From the NCBI GenBank assembly GCA_963715025.1, contig CAVQQQ010000001.1, forward strand, positions 186,001 through 250,000: 64,000 bases of DNA. Reading direction: 5' to 3'. The translations under genes were made by a program, and so were the position numbers. The notes beneath the pieces are model-generated. The model was not told where the DNA came from. It ran no database searches and saw only the letters and a list, made by a program, of their open reading frames with translations. How positions within the stretch are numbered: the first letter of the stretch is position 1; every line of letters begins with the position of its first letter. The stretch comes from DASSJT01 sp963715025 (GTDB lineage: Bacteria > Actinomycetota > Actinomycetes > Actinomycetales > Dermatophilaceae). Shown piece by piece: positions 54,242 through 61,930 of this stretch.

Positions 54242-55780
54242 TCAGCCCAGCGAGGCGCGCAGGCTGCGCAGCCGCGCGAGAGTGGAGTGCTTGCCCAGGA
54301 TCTGCATCGACTCGAACAGCGGCGGTGAGATGCGCCGTCCCGACACGGCGGTGCGCAGTGGGCCGAAGGCCAACTTGGGCTTGATGCCAAGCCCGTCGAC
54401 GATGGAGGTCCGCAGCGCCGCCTCGATGCGCTCGGACGTCCACTCCGCCCCCTCCCCCAGCAGGTTGCCCTGCGTCGCGGGAATGGCCTCGAGGACCTGG
54501 ACAGCCGCATCGAGCACCTCGGAGGCACCCTCGCCGAGCTCGGCGCGCGCGTCGTCGGCAATCTCGAGCGCGTCGTCGGCCACGTAGAAGGGGCCGACGA
54601 GCGCGGCAGCGTCCGAGAGCAGGGCGACGCGGGTCTGGATCAGTGCGGTGATGTCCTTGAGCCGGCCGAGCTCGCCCAGCGTCGGGGTCGCCGAGAGGAC
54701 GCCGGCGTCGACGAGGTAGGGCAGCAGCCGGGTGGCCAGGTCCTCGACGGAGAGCTCGCGGATGTAGACGCCATTGAGCCACTCGAGCTTCTTGAGGTCG
54801 AAGATCGGCCCGACCGGGTTGACCTTGCCCCAGTCGAAGTCCTTGCTGAAATCGGCGAAGGAGAACACCTCTACGTCGTTGCCCTCGCTGTCCTGCTTGG
54901 GCGGATAGGCCAGCAGCGCAAGGAAATTCACGAGCGCCTCGGGGAGGTAGCCCTGCTCCCGGAACCAGGTCAGGCGCGCAGCGGGGTTCTTGCGTTTGGA
55001 GATCTTCGACTTGTCGGAGTTGCGCAGCAGAGGCATGTGGGCGAACGCGGGCGGCTCCAGCCCGAGCCACTGGTAGAGCAGCACGTGCTTGGGCGTCGAG
55101 GAGATCCACTCCTCGCCGCGCACGACGTGCGTGATGCCCATCTCGTGGTCGTCGACGACGACGGCCAGGTGGTAGGTGGGGAAGCCGTCCGCCTTGAGGA
55201 TGACCTGGTCATCGGGGCGGGGCGCGGCCACCCTGCCGCGGATCAGGTCGTCGAACACCAGCGGCACGTCGTCGGGGATGAGCATGCGCACGACCGGCGT
55301 CTCGTTGAAGCCCGGCAGCGCGGCGCGCTCCTCGCGGGTCTTGCCGTGGCAGAGCCGGTCGTAGCCGGTCGGCTGCTTGGCGCGCTGCTGCTCGTCGCGC
55401 ATCTCCTTGAGCCGCTCGGTGGAGCACCAGCAGTAGTAGGCCTTTCCCTCGGCGAGCAGGCGGTCGACGTACGGATGGTAGGTGTCGAGCCGCTCGGACT
55501 GCCGGTAGGGCGCGAACGGGCCACCGATGTCGGGCCCCTCGTCCCACTGCAGTCCCAGCCAGTGCAGAGTGTCGAACACCTGCCGCTCGCTGTCCTCGCG
55601 GAACCGCGCCCGGTCGGTGTCCTCGATGCGCAGCACGAACCGGCCGCCCTGCTGGCGCGCAAAGGCGAGGTTGAACAAGGACATGTAGGCCGTGCCGACA
55701 TGCGGGTCGCCGGTGGGGGACGGCGCGACGCGCAGGCGCGGGGTCGATGGGGCCGTGGGGTTGTCGCTGGTGCTGGTCAT
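54242..55780 (-). CDS. gltX: Glutamyl-tRNA synthetase
   Basis: GltX charges tRNA-Glu; in bacteria without glutaminyl-tRNA synthetase it also charges tRNA-Gln for later amidation. The 512-residue protein starts with RVAPSPTGDPHVGTAYMSLF (the HIGH region), has the zinc-like CWCSTERL segment and the signature SKISKR (KMSKS equivalent). It is close to tRNA-Glu and tRNA-Gln, a suggestive association. ATG 55780 follows AGGA. Confidence 0.96.
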   Translation of the reverse strand: MTSTSDNPTAPSTPRLRVAPSPTGDPHVGTAYMSLFNLAFARQQGGRFVLRIEDTDRARFREDSERQVFDTLHWLGLQWDEGPDIGGPFAPYRQSERLDTYHPYVDRLLAEGKAYYCWCSTERLKEMRDEQQRAKQPTGYDRLCHGKTREERAALPGFNETPVVRMLIPDDVPLVFDDLIRGRVAAPRPDDQVILKADGFPTYHLAVVVDDHEMGITHVVRGEEWISSTPKHVLLYQWLGLEPPAFAHMPLLRNSDKSKISKRKNPAARLTWFREQGYLPEALVNFLALLAYPPKQDSEGNDVEVFSFADFSKDFDWGKVNPVGPIFDLKKLEWLNGVYIRELSVEDLATRLLPYLVDAGVLSATPTLGELGRLKDITALIQTRVALLSDAAALVGPFYVADDALEIADDARAELGEGASEVLDAAVQVLEAIPATQGNLLGEGAEWTSERIEAALRTSIVDGLGIKPKLAFGPLRTAVSGRRISPPLFESMQILGKHSTLARLRSLRASLG

Positions 55781-55849
55781 GGTGGTCCTGAGTCTAGGGA
55801 TGTGCGGAGAGGCGCCGAGCGCCGCAGGGGCGGGCTCCCGGCATACGGC

Positions 55850-56626
55850 TCAGCGGCGGACAAAGGGGTTGCCGAGTGTGCCGATCCCCTCGACCTGCAC
55901 CTCCACGCGCTGGCCCGCCTCCACCGGTCCCACGCCCGCCGGCGTCCCGGTGAGGATCACGTCGCCCGGCAGCAGGGTGAAAGCGCTCGACGCGTAGGCC
56001 ACCAGGTCGGCGACACCGTGGATCATGTCTGCCGTCGTGCCCTCTTGAACCAGCTCGCCGTCGCGGTGGGTCGTGATGCGCAGCGCAGTGGTGTCGAGGT
56101 CGGTCTCGATCCACGGTCCAAGCGGGCAGAACGTGTCGAATCCTTTGGCTCGCGCCCACTGCCCGTCGGATCGCTGCAGGTCGCGGGCGGTCACGTCGTT
56201 GGCGCAGGTGTAGCCGAACACGACGTCCTTCACCCGTTCGACGGGAACGTCCTTGCAGATCCGGCCGATGACGACCGCGAGCTCGCCCTCGTAGTGGACC
56301 TCGCCCGTGGCTGCCGGCATGACCACGGGGTCGTCAGGACCCACCACGGCGGTGTTGGGGATGAGGAACATCAGCGGCTCTGCCGGGGGCTCGCCGCCCA
56401 TCTCCCGGGCGTGCTCCACGTAGTTCTTGCCGATGCCGATGACCTTCGACCGCGGGATCACGGGCGCGAGGAGGCGGACGTCCTCGAGGGCGGCTCGCTC
56501 GCCGGTGAAGACGACGCCCTGGTAGAGCGGATCGCCCTGCACCTGTGCGATGAACTCCTCGCCCGGGCCGCCTTCAACCACGCCGTATGCCGGGTCCTCA
56601 CCAGTCGTGTACCTCGCGATGCGCAC
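55850..56626 (-). CDS. Fumarylacetoacetate hydrolase family protein
   Basis: The 258-residue protein has the FAH C-terminal fold: IGIGKNYVEHAREM, the metal-site EGELAVVIGR, GYTCANDVTARDLQ and the late GDVILTGTPAGVGP. Family members are hydrolases, isomerases or decarboxylases of diketo acids; acylpyruvase activity is possible. GTG 56626 lies 6 nt after TAGGGT. Its neighbour gltX is 69 bp downstream on the same strand. Confidence 0.9.
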   Translation of the reverse strand: MRIARYTTGEDPAYGVVEGGPGEEFIAQVQGDPLYQGVVFTGERAALEDVRLLAPVIPRSKVIGIGKNYVEHAREMGGEPPAEPLMFLIPNTAVVGPDDPVVMPAATGEVHYEGELAVVIGRICKDVPVERVKDVVFGYTCANDVTARDLQRSDGQWARAKGFDTFCPLGPWIETDLDTTALRITTHRDGELVQEGTTADMIHGVADLVAYASSAFTLLPGDVILTGTPAGVGPVEAGQRVEVQVEGIGTLGNPFVRR

Positions 56627-56632
56627 GTGCCG

Positions 56633-56638
56633 ACCCTA
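56633..56638 (-). promoter_or_regulatory. -10 box, leaderless promoter of the FAH-family gene
   Basis: TAGGGT, then CGGCAC, then GTG (6-nt gap). Confidence 0.6.
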
Positions 56639-56661
56639 CCCGCGCGGCCCGAGCCGACTGG

Positions 56662-57513
56662 TCAGGGCAGGTGAGCCACGACGGTGCCAGCCAGCACGGC
56701 ATACCCCGTGTCGTTGGCGTGGATGTCCTGGCGCACGCACATCCACGTCCACTCGCAGACGTGGGCAACGTTCGTCGGGACGGTGCCCCAGTCCGCTGTG
56801 GCGACCGGGGTCCAGTTGTCCGATTCGAAGGCGGCGGCCACGTCACCCAGATCGGCGCCGTGGGCGCCGGCCGCACCGGCGATCGAGCCGTTGAGAAGGC
56901 TCTGGAGGACGGTGGAGTTCTGGGCCAGCTGCTGCCCGGCGGCGCCGGCCAGCCACCCGGCGAGGAACGGGTTGTAGTAGTTGAGCACGACGATGTGCAC
57001 GTGGGGCCCGGCAGCGGCGCGGAGCTGGGACATGATCGCCGGCAGGTTCTCACTGACAGCGCCGAGCCCGGCGAAGATGCATGGGTAGTCGGGCGTCAGT
57101 CCGTTGACGCAGTGGGCGACGTCGTTGGCGCCGACGTCGAGGGTGACGAGGCGGGTGTACTTGGCGTGCGCCTGGAGGAACTCCACGGCCTGGGCGAGCT
57201 GCGTGCCCTCCTCGTAGGTGCAGTGGCCCCCGCCGCTGCGCAGGGTCGTGCTCGTGGCGCCGGAGCAGGAGAGGTTGACCAGCTTGGTCTTCGGGCTCGT
57301 CTGCCGCACGTCAGCCAGTACGTGGCCGACATAGCCGCCGTCGCGATCCTCCCCCTGGCCCGGCTGGTAGCCGGCGGCCAGCGAGTCGCCCAGGGCGAGG
57401 TACCAGCCAGTGGCGCTGGTGGATGCCGCGTCTGGGGCGGCGGAGGCGGGGGCAGCGGCGACGCCCGCGGCGAGGACGAGAACTGCGGAGAGGACGGGCC
57501 AGCGGCGCTGCAT
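56662..57513 (-). CDS. Secreted SGNH/GDSL hydrolase
   Basis: The 283-residue precursor starts with a signal peptide (RRWPVLSAVLVLAAGVAAA, probable cut after PASA). The mature part has the GDS block YLALGDSLAAGYQ, the Gly and Asn blocks (LVTLDVGANDVAH) and a final Asp/His region. Such enzymes hydrolyse esters outside the cell. ATG 57513 has AGGAGG upstream. Substrate unknown. Confidence 0.88.
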   Translation of the reverse strand: MQRRWPVLSAVLVLAAGVAAAPASAAPDAASTSATGWYLALGDSLAAGYQPGQGEDRDGGYVGHVLADVRQTSPKTKLVNLSCSGATSTTLRSGGGHCTYEEGTQLAQAVEFLQAHAKYTRLVTLDVGANDVAHCVNGLTPDYPCIFAGLGAVSENLPAIMSQLRAAAGPHVHIVVLNYYNPFLAGWLAGAAGQQLAQNSTVLQSLLNGSIAGAAGAHGADLGDVAAAFESDNWTPVATADWGTVPTNVAHVCEWTWMCVRQDIHANDTGYAVLAGTVVAHLP

Positions 57514-57577
57514 GTGAACCTCCTGCGTACAGACCGGCGCGCGACGCTGCACCCCGGCTTGGTCAGCCTACGCCGAG

Positions 57578-57583
57578 TACCCT
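57578..57583 (+). promoter_or_regulatory. -10 box, leaderless promoter of the glycosylase gene
   Basis: TACCCT, then TGACCGCC, then GTG (8-nt gap). Confidence 0.5.
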
Positions 57584-57591
57584 TGACCGCC

Positions 57592-58482
57592 GTGGAGACG
57601 CGGACGATGAATCGCGAGGAGTGGCAGGCCGTTCAGGCTGTCCACGAGCGACGCGTCGACCTGACCACGCGGGCTCGTCTCGAGCGGCAACGCGACGGAA
57701 GGGCCCACCCCGTCGAGGACTTCCTCTTCACCTACTACCCGTTCCGCCCGGCCCAGCTGCGTCGGTGGCACCCGGGCCTGGGCGTGTTGCTCGAGGGAGC
57801 AGCCGGCATGCCGCGCGCGGGCTGGCGCTTCTACGCTGCGGCCGGCGACGGGGTGGCCCTGGACCTGCCGGGATTCATGGCGGCTCGGGGCGAGATGGTG
57901 CGGTTTGTGCGCGACCTACTGACGGCGACGGCCGAGCGCCCCGCCCATCTGGGCTGCTTCGGGCTCCACGAGTGGGCGATGGTCTACCGGCAGACGCCCG
58001 AGCAGGTCCGGCATGCGGGGTGGCCGCTCCGACTGGGACCGGCGGGCACCGACAAGGTGGTCGAGTCCCACCAGATCCGGTGTAGCCACTACGACGCCTT
58101 CCGGTTCTACACCCCACCGGCGCGGCCGCTGAACCTGCTCCAGCCCCGCCGCGAGACCCAGGCCCAGCTGGAGCAGCCGGGCTGCCTGCACGCTGCCATG
58201 GACTGCTACAAGTGGGCCTTCAAGCTGGCCCCGGCGATCCCCAGCCAGCTCGTGATGGACTGCTTCGACCTGGCCCGCGACGTCCGGGAGCTGGACATGC
58301 GCGCCGCGCCCTACGACCTGAGCGAGCTCGGCTACGAGCCGGTGCGCATCGAGACGCCGGAGGGCAAGGCGGCATACGTGCGGGCGCAGCGGGTGTTCGC
58401 TGAGCGGTCCCAGGCACTGCGCCGGCGGCTCGTCGTCGAGTGCGACCACCTGCTCAGCGCACGGGAACGCTCGCGCGGATGA
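57592..58482 (+). CDS. Putative 3-methyladenine DNA glycosylase (actinobacterial family)
   Basis: The 296-residue protein resembles proteins annotated in actinobacteria as 3-methyladenine DNA glycosylase (from memory); I see no HhH-GPD motif, so the activity is uncertain. Recognisable blocks are FLFTYYPFRPAQLRRWHPG, LGCFGLHEWAMVYRQ, SHYDAFRFYTPPARPLN and AMDCYKWAFKLAP. Several Cys, His and Asp positions look conserved but no catalytic set is clear. GTG 57592 is set by a TACCCT box; ATG 57607 is an alternative. Its 3' end overlaps cimA by 29 bp. Confidence 0.65.
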   Translation: METRTMNREEWQAVQAVHERRVDLTTRARLERQRDGRAHPVEDFLFTYYPFRPAQLRRWHPGLGVLLEGAAGMPRAGWRFYAAAGDGVALDLPGFMAARGEMVRFVRDLLTATAERPAHLGCFGLHEWAMVYRQTPEQVRHAGWPLRLGPAGTDKVVESHQIRCSHYDAFRFYTPPARPLNLLQPRRETQAQLEQPGCLHAAMDCYKWAFKLAPAIPSQLVMDCFDLARDVRELDMRAAPYDLSELGYEPVRIETPEGKAAYVRAQRVFAERSQALRRRLVVECDHLLSARERSRG

Positions 58483-60034
58483 GGCCGTAGGTCACACCCT
58501 CGACGAGCGCGTGCCACGACGCCTCGACGATGTTGCCGGCAACCCCGACGGTCTCCCATGACGTCGTCCCGTCGCTCGTCTCGATGAGCACCCGGGTCAC
58601 GGCGTCGGTGCCGTGCGCCGCGTCGAGGATGCGCACGCGGAAGTCGATGAGCTCCAGCCGGGCGAGTTCGGGATAGGCAGGCAAGAGCGCTTGGCGGAGC
58701 GCGTGGTCGAGCGCGTTGACCGGGCCATTCCCCTCGCCGGTCGCGACCACGCGCTGGCCGGCCGCGACGACCTTGACCGTGGCCTCGCTGAGCGCCTCGT
58801 CGCCGGCCCGGGCGTCGGTGATCACGCGCCAGGACTCGACCTCGAAGAAGTCCGGTGCCGACCCGTCGAGCTCGCCGCGCAGCAGCAGCTCGAACGAGGC
58901 GTCGGCTGCGTCGAAGGTGTAGCCGCGCAGCTCGAGGTCCTTGACCCGCTTGAGCACTCTGGCGAGGGTCTCATCGTCGCCGGACAGGTCGAAGCCCAGC
59001 TCGCGGCCCTTGAGCTCGATCGAGGCACGCCCCGCCATGTCGGACACGAGCATCCGCATGTCGTTGCCCACGGCCTTGGGATCGGCGTGCTGGTAGAGAT
59101 CGGGGTCGACCTTGATGGCGCTCGCGTGCAGGCCCGCCTTGTGCGCGAACGCGCTCGCGCCGACGTAGGGCTGGCGGCTGTAGGGCGGCACGTTGGTCAC
59201 CTCGCTGATCGCATGGGCGATCCGGGTGGCCTCCTGGAGGCGGTGCGGCTCGAGCAGGGGCAGGCCGCGCTTGATCTGCAGGTTGCTCACCACCGTGATG
59301 AGGTCGGCATTGCCGGTGCGCTCGCCGTAGCCGTTGATCGTGCCCTGGACGTGGGTGGCGCCGGCCTCGACCGCGGCCATCGAGTTCGCCACGGCGCAGC
59401 CGGTGTCGTTGTGGCAGTGGATCCCCAGCCGGGCACCGGTCGCTCCGAGCACGTCGTGCACGACGTCGGCCACCTGCCCGGGGAGCATGCCGCCGTTGGT
59501 GTCGCAGAGGGCGACCACCTCGGCGCCGGACTCCATCGCAGCCCGGGCGACCTCCACCGCGTAGGCCCGGTCCACGGCATACCCGTCGAAGAAGTGCTCG
59601 GCGTCCAGGAAGACGCGCCGCCCCTCGCCAGTGAGGAACCGGACCGTGTCGCGCACCATCGCGAGGTTCTCCTCGGGGGTGGTGCGCAGCGCGCGCCGGA
59701 CGTGGCCCACGTGGGACTTGGCCACGAGGGTCACGACCGGGGCGCCGGAGTCGAGCAGGGCGCGGACCAGCGGGTCGTCGGCCGCGGTGCCGCCGACCCG
59801 CCGCGTCGCGCCGAACGCCGCCAGGGCGGCGTGGTGCAGCGTGAGCTCCCGCTGGGCACGGGCGAAGAACTCGGTGTCCTTGGGGTTGGCACCCGGCCAG
59901 CCGCCCTCGATGAAGCCGACGCCGAGCTCGTCGAGATGCGCCGCGATGGCCAGCTTGTCCGACACGGAGAGGTTGAGTCCCTCCTGCTGCGCTCCGTCGC
60001 GGAGGGTGGTGTCGTAGACGTGCAGGTCAGTCAT
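58454..60034 (-). CDS. cimA: (R)-citramalate synthase
   Basis: CimA condenses pyruvate and acetyl-CoA to citramalate, the start of the pyruvate route to isoleucine. The 526-residue protein has YDTTLRDGAQQEGLNLSV, the HxH metal pair in GIHCHNDTGCAVANSM and GYGERTGNADL, and a C-terminal LeuA-allosteric domain (about 420-526) for feedback by isoleucine. Its long leader has an Ile-rich mini-ORF, a hairpin and a terminator (annotated separately), pointing to attenuation. Its 3' end overlaps the convergent glycosylase gene. Confidence 0.94.
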   Translation of the reverse strand: MTDLHVYDTTLRDGAQQEGLNLSVSDKLAIAAHLDELGVGFIEGGWPGANPKDTEFFARAQRELTLHHAALAAFGATRRVGGTAADDPLVRALLDSGAPVVTLVAKSHVGHVRRALRTTPEENLAMVRDTVRFLTGEGRRVFLDAEHFFDGYAVDRAYAVEVARAAMESGAEVVALCDTNGGMLPGQVADVVHDVLGATGARLGIHCHNDTGCAVANSMAAVEAGATHVQGTINGYGERTGNADLITVVSNLQIKRGLPLLEPHRLQEATRIAHAISEVTNVPPYSRQPYVGASAFAHKAGLHASAIKVDPDLYQHADPKAVGNDMRMLVSDMAGRASIELKGRELGFDLSGDDETLARVLKRVKDLELRGYTFDAADASFELLLRGELDGSAPDFFEVESWRVITDARAGDEALSEATVKVVAAGQRVVATGEGNGPVNALDHALRQALLPAYPELARLELIDFRVRILDAAHGTDAVTRVLIETSDGTTSWETVGVAGNIVEASWHALVEGVTYGLIRASVPVR

Positions 60035-60177
60035 TGGTCGGTCCCGTCCCTCGGTTGGTGCCGTGGCGTCGTGCTGGCGCTGCGCGTGTCGTCTCGTCGG
60101 TCATCGTCCCAGCGCTGCTGCTGCGCGGTCGTGGGTGGCGTCCGGCAGCCGTTGCCCAGCCGGAGTGTGTGTCCGGC

Positions 60178-60208
60178 AAAACAAAAGACCCCCCGGGTAG
60201 GGAGGTCT
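60178..60208 (-). terminator. Terminator in the cimA leader
   Basis: AGACCTCCC (60208-60200) pairs with GGGGGGTCT (60194-60186), loop of five bases, followed on the minus strand by TTTGTTTT. A U-tract like this is rare in the window. It lies 144 nt before the cimA start. Confidence 0.8.
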
Positions 60209-60234
60209 GCGCGACGAGAGAGGTCTCGTCGCGC
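60209..60234 (-). promoter_or_regulatory. Upstream hairpin of the cimA attenuator
   Basis: A perfect 11-bp stem, GCGCGACGAGA with TCTCGTCGCGC around a 4-nt loop, directly abutting the terminator. Its 5' base is the last base of the leader stop codon. It contains AGACCTCTC, a near copy of the 5' arm of the terminator, so it could compete for GGGGGGTCT and act as antiterminator. Confidence 0.6.
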
Positions 60235-60263
60235 TAGGCGATAATCTCGATGGCGGTGGCCAT
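60234..60263 (-). CDS. Possible isoleucine leader peptide for cimA
   Basis: A nine-codon ORF, MATAIEIIA, with three isoleucine codons (ATC, ATT, ATC) just before the stop, then two hairpins. Ribosome stalling at Ile codons would set the choice of structure and thus cimA expression. The GTG at 60278 in frame is an alternative start. The frame remains coding-like for some codons upstream, so this may be the end of a decayed gene instead. Confidence 0.5.
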   Translation of the reverse strand: MATAIEIIA

Positions 60264-60408
60264 GCTCAGGTACGTCACGAGGGCACTCTCGCACACCGCC
60301 TCCACGATGCGAACCCTTGGTCCGCATGCTGGTATGCCGCGGCCGCCTGCCCGGGGATCTCGGCCCACAACGGGCCGTCCGGGGCTGCCTCAAAGGCGCC
60401 CGACCGCC
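60264..60408. other. Gap between puuD and the cimA leader
   Basis: No complete gene. Third-position GC suggests a decayed coding remnant in two frames (a switch near 60315). One CGGCATAC at 60332-60339 (minus). I could not identify a promoter for cimA. Confidence 0.4.
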
Positions 60409-61122
60409 CTACCGCTCCGAGGACGCCGCCCTGATGAGCGCCTCGAACAGGCGCGGGTCGGCGCCCTGCTCGGGGTGCCACTGCACGCCGAGGCGGAACG
60501 TCGCCGCGGGGTCCTCCATAGCCTCCAGCGTCCCGTCGGTTGCCCATGCCGACGCGGTGTAACCGGGGTGGCTCAGAACCGACTGGTGGTGGAACGTCGG
60601 GACGTCGAGCGCGACGCCGAGGATGTCGGAGATGCGGGTGCCGGGCACGGTCTGGACGGGGTGGGTGCCATACGTGGCCCGTTTGGGCGAGTGGTCGAAA
60701 TGGCCGACCCGGTCGGGGACGTGCTGCTCGAGGTGGCCTCCCGCGGCCACCGCCATCACCTGCATACCGCGGCAGATGCCGAGCAATGGCCTGTCGAGCT
60801 CGCGCGAGGTGGTCGCGAGTGCCAGCTCCAGGGCGTCGCGGTCGGGCCGGCTCTCCTGCACCATCTCGTGTCGTTCCTGGTCGTAGTGCGCAGGGTCGAC
60901 GTCTGCTCCCCCGGCGAGGACCAGGCCGTCGAGCCGCTCCAGAACCTCGCGAGCCAGTCCTTCCTCCGCGTCGCTGCGGGGCGGCACCAGCACCGCGATC
61001 CCGCCGGCTTCCTCGACCTTGCGCACATAGGCGTACGGCACCAGGGCGCTCGGGACGTCGACCCAGCTGCCGCGCGTGGCCGGCTCGACGTAGCAGGTGA
61101 TGCCGATGATGGGGCGTCCCAT
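60409..61122 (-). CDS. puuD: Gamma-glutamyl-gamma-aminobutyrate hydrolase-like (class I glutamine amidotransferase)
   Basis: The 237-residue protein has the glutamine amidotransferase triad: nucleophile Cys in LLGICRGMQVM, and His/Glu in VQWHPEQGAD, plus the oxyanion LAGGADVDPAHY. PuuD-like enzymes release GABA and glutamate from gamma-glutamyl-GABA. It is 6 bp downstream of the short-chain dehydrogenase and co-transcribed with the GS-like and aldehyde dehydrogenase genes, which supports that pathway. Confidence 0.88.
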   Translation of the reverse strand: MGRPIIGITCYVEPATRGSWVDVPSALVPYAYVRKVEEAGGIAVLVPPRSDAEEGLAREVLERLDGLVLAGGADVDPAHYDQERHEMVQESRPDRDALELALATTSRELDRPLLGICRGMQVMAVAAGGHLEQHVPDRVGHFDHSPKRATYGTHPVQTVPGTRISDILGVALDVPTFHHQSVLSHPGYTASAWATDGTLEAMEDPAATFRLGVQWHPEQGADPRLFEALIRAASSER

Positions 61123-61128
61123 GACGGC

Positions 61129-61896
61129 TCAGATCGGCGTCACGTAGGCGCCGGAGATGCCGCCGTCCACGAGGAACTCAGAGGCCGTGATGAAGCTCGA
61201 GTCGTCGCTCGCCAGGAACAGCACCGCGTTGGCGATCTCCTCGGGCTCGGCGAACCGTCCCAGCGGGATGTGCACCATCCGCCGCGCCGCCCGCTCCGGG
61301 TCCTTCGCGAACAGCTCCCGCAGGAGCGGAGTGTTCACCGGCCCAGGGCAGAGTGCGTTGACCCGGACGCCCTCGCGTGCGAACTGGACCCCGAGTTCGC
61401 GCGACATCGCCAGCACCCCGCCCTTGCTGGCCGTGTAGGAGATCTGGCTGGTCGCGGCCCCCATTACCGCGACGAACGAGGCGGTGTTGATGATCGACCC
61501 GCGCTTCTGCTCGAGCATGTAGGGCAGCGCAGCCTTGCAGCACAGGTAGACACTCGTGAGGTTGACCTCCTGCACCCGTCGCCACGCCTCGATGCCGGTG
61601 GTCAGGATCGAGTCGTCGTCGGGCGGCGAGATGCCGGCGTTGTTGAACGCGATGTCAACGCTGCCGTAGGCGGCCTTGGCTGACCGGAACAGCGCCTCGA
61701 CATCGTCGGCGCTCGTAACGTCACACCGCACGAACAGCCCCTCGACTTCGCCTGCGACACGCGGGCCCACAGTCTCCTCGAGGTCGCCGATGACCACCTT
61801 CGCCCCCTCCCCCGCGAAGCACCGGACCGTCGCGAGACCAATGCCGCTGCAGCCGCCAGTCACCACGGCCACCTTGCCGTCGAGCCTTCCTGACAT
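61129..61896 (-). CDS. Short-chain dehydrogenase/reductase
   Basis: The 255-residue SDR has the NAD(P)-binding VVTGGCSGIGLATV, NNAGIS, and the catalytic Ser, Tyr and Lys (INTASFVAVMGAATSQISYTASKGGV). The C-terminus (FLVDGGISGAY) is normal. The acidic residue after the second strand (IGDLEE) suggests NAD. The substrate is unknown; from its place it may act on an amine-derived aldehyde or alcohol in the gamma-glutamyl pathway. ATG 61896 with AAGGGG upstream. Confidence 0.9.
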   Translation of the reverse strand: MSGRLDGKVAVVTGGCSGIGLATVRCFAGEGAKVVIGDLEETVGPRVAGEVEGLFVRCDVTSADDVEALFRSAKAAYGSVDIAFNNAGISPPDDDSILTTGIEAWRRVQEVNLTSVYLCCKAALPYMLEQKRGSIINTASFVAVMGAATSQISYTASKGGVLAMSRELGVQFAREGVRVNALCPGPVNTPLLRELFAKDPERAARRMVHIPLGRFAEPEEIANAVLFLASDDSSFITASEFLVDGGISGAYVTPI

Positions 61897-61930
61897 CGTA
61901 ATTCTGCCCCTTCGAAAAGTGTTGTGGTTC

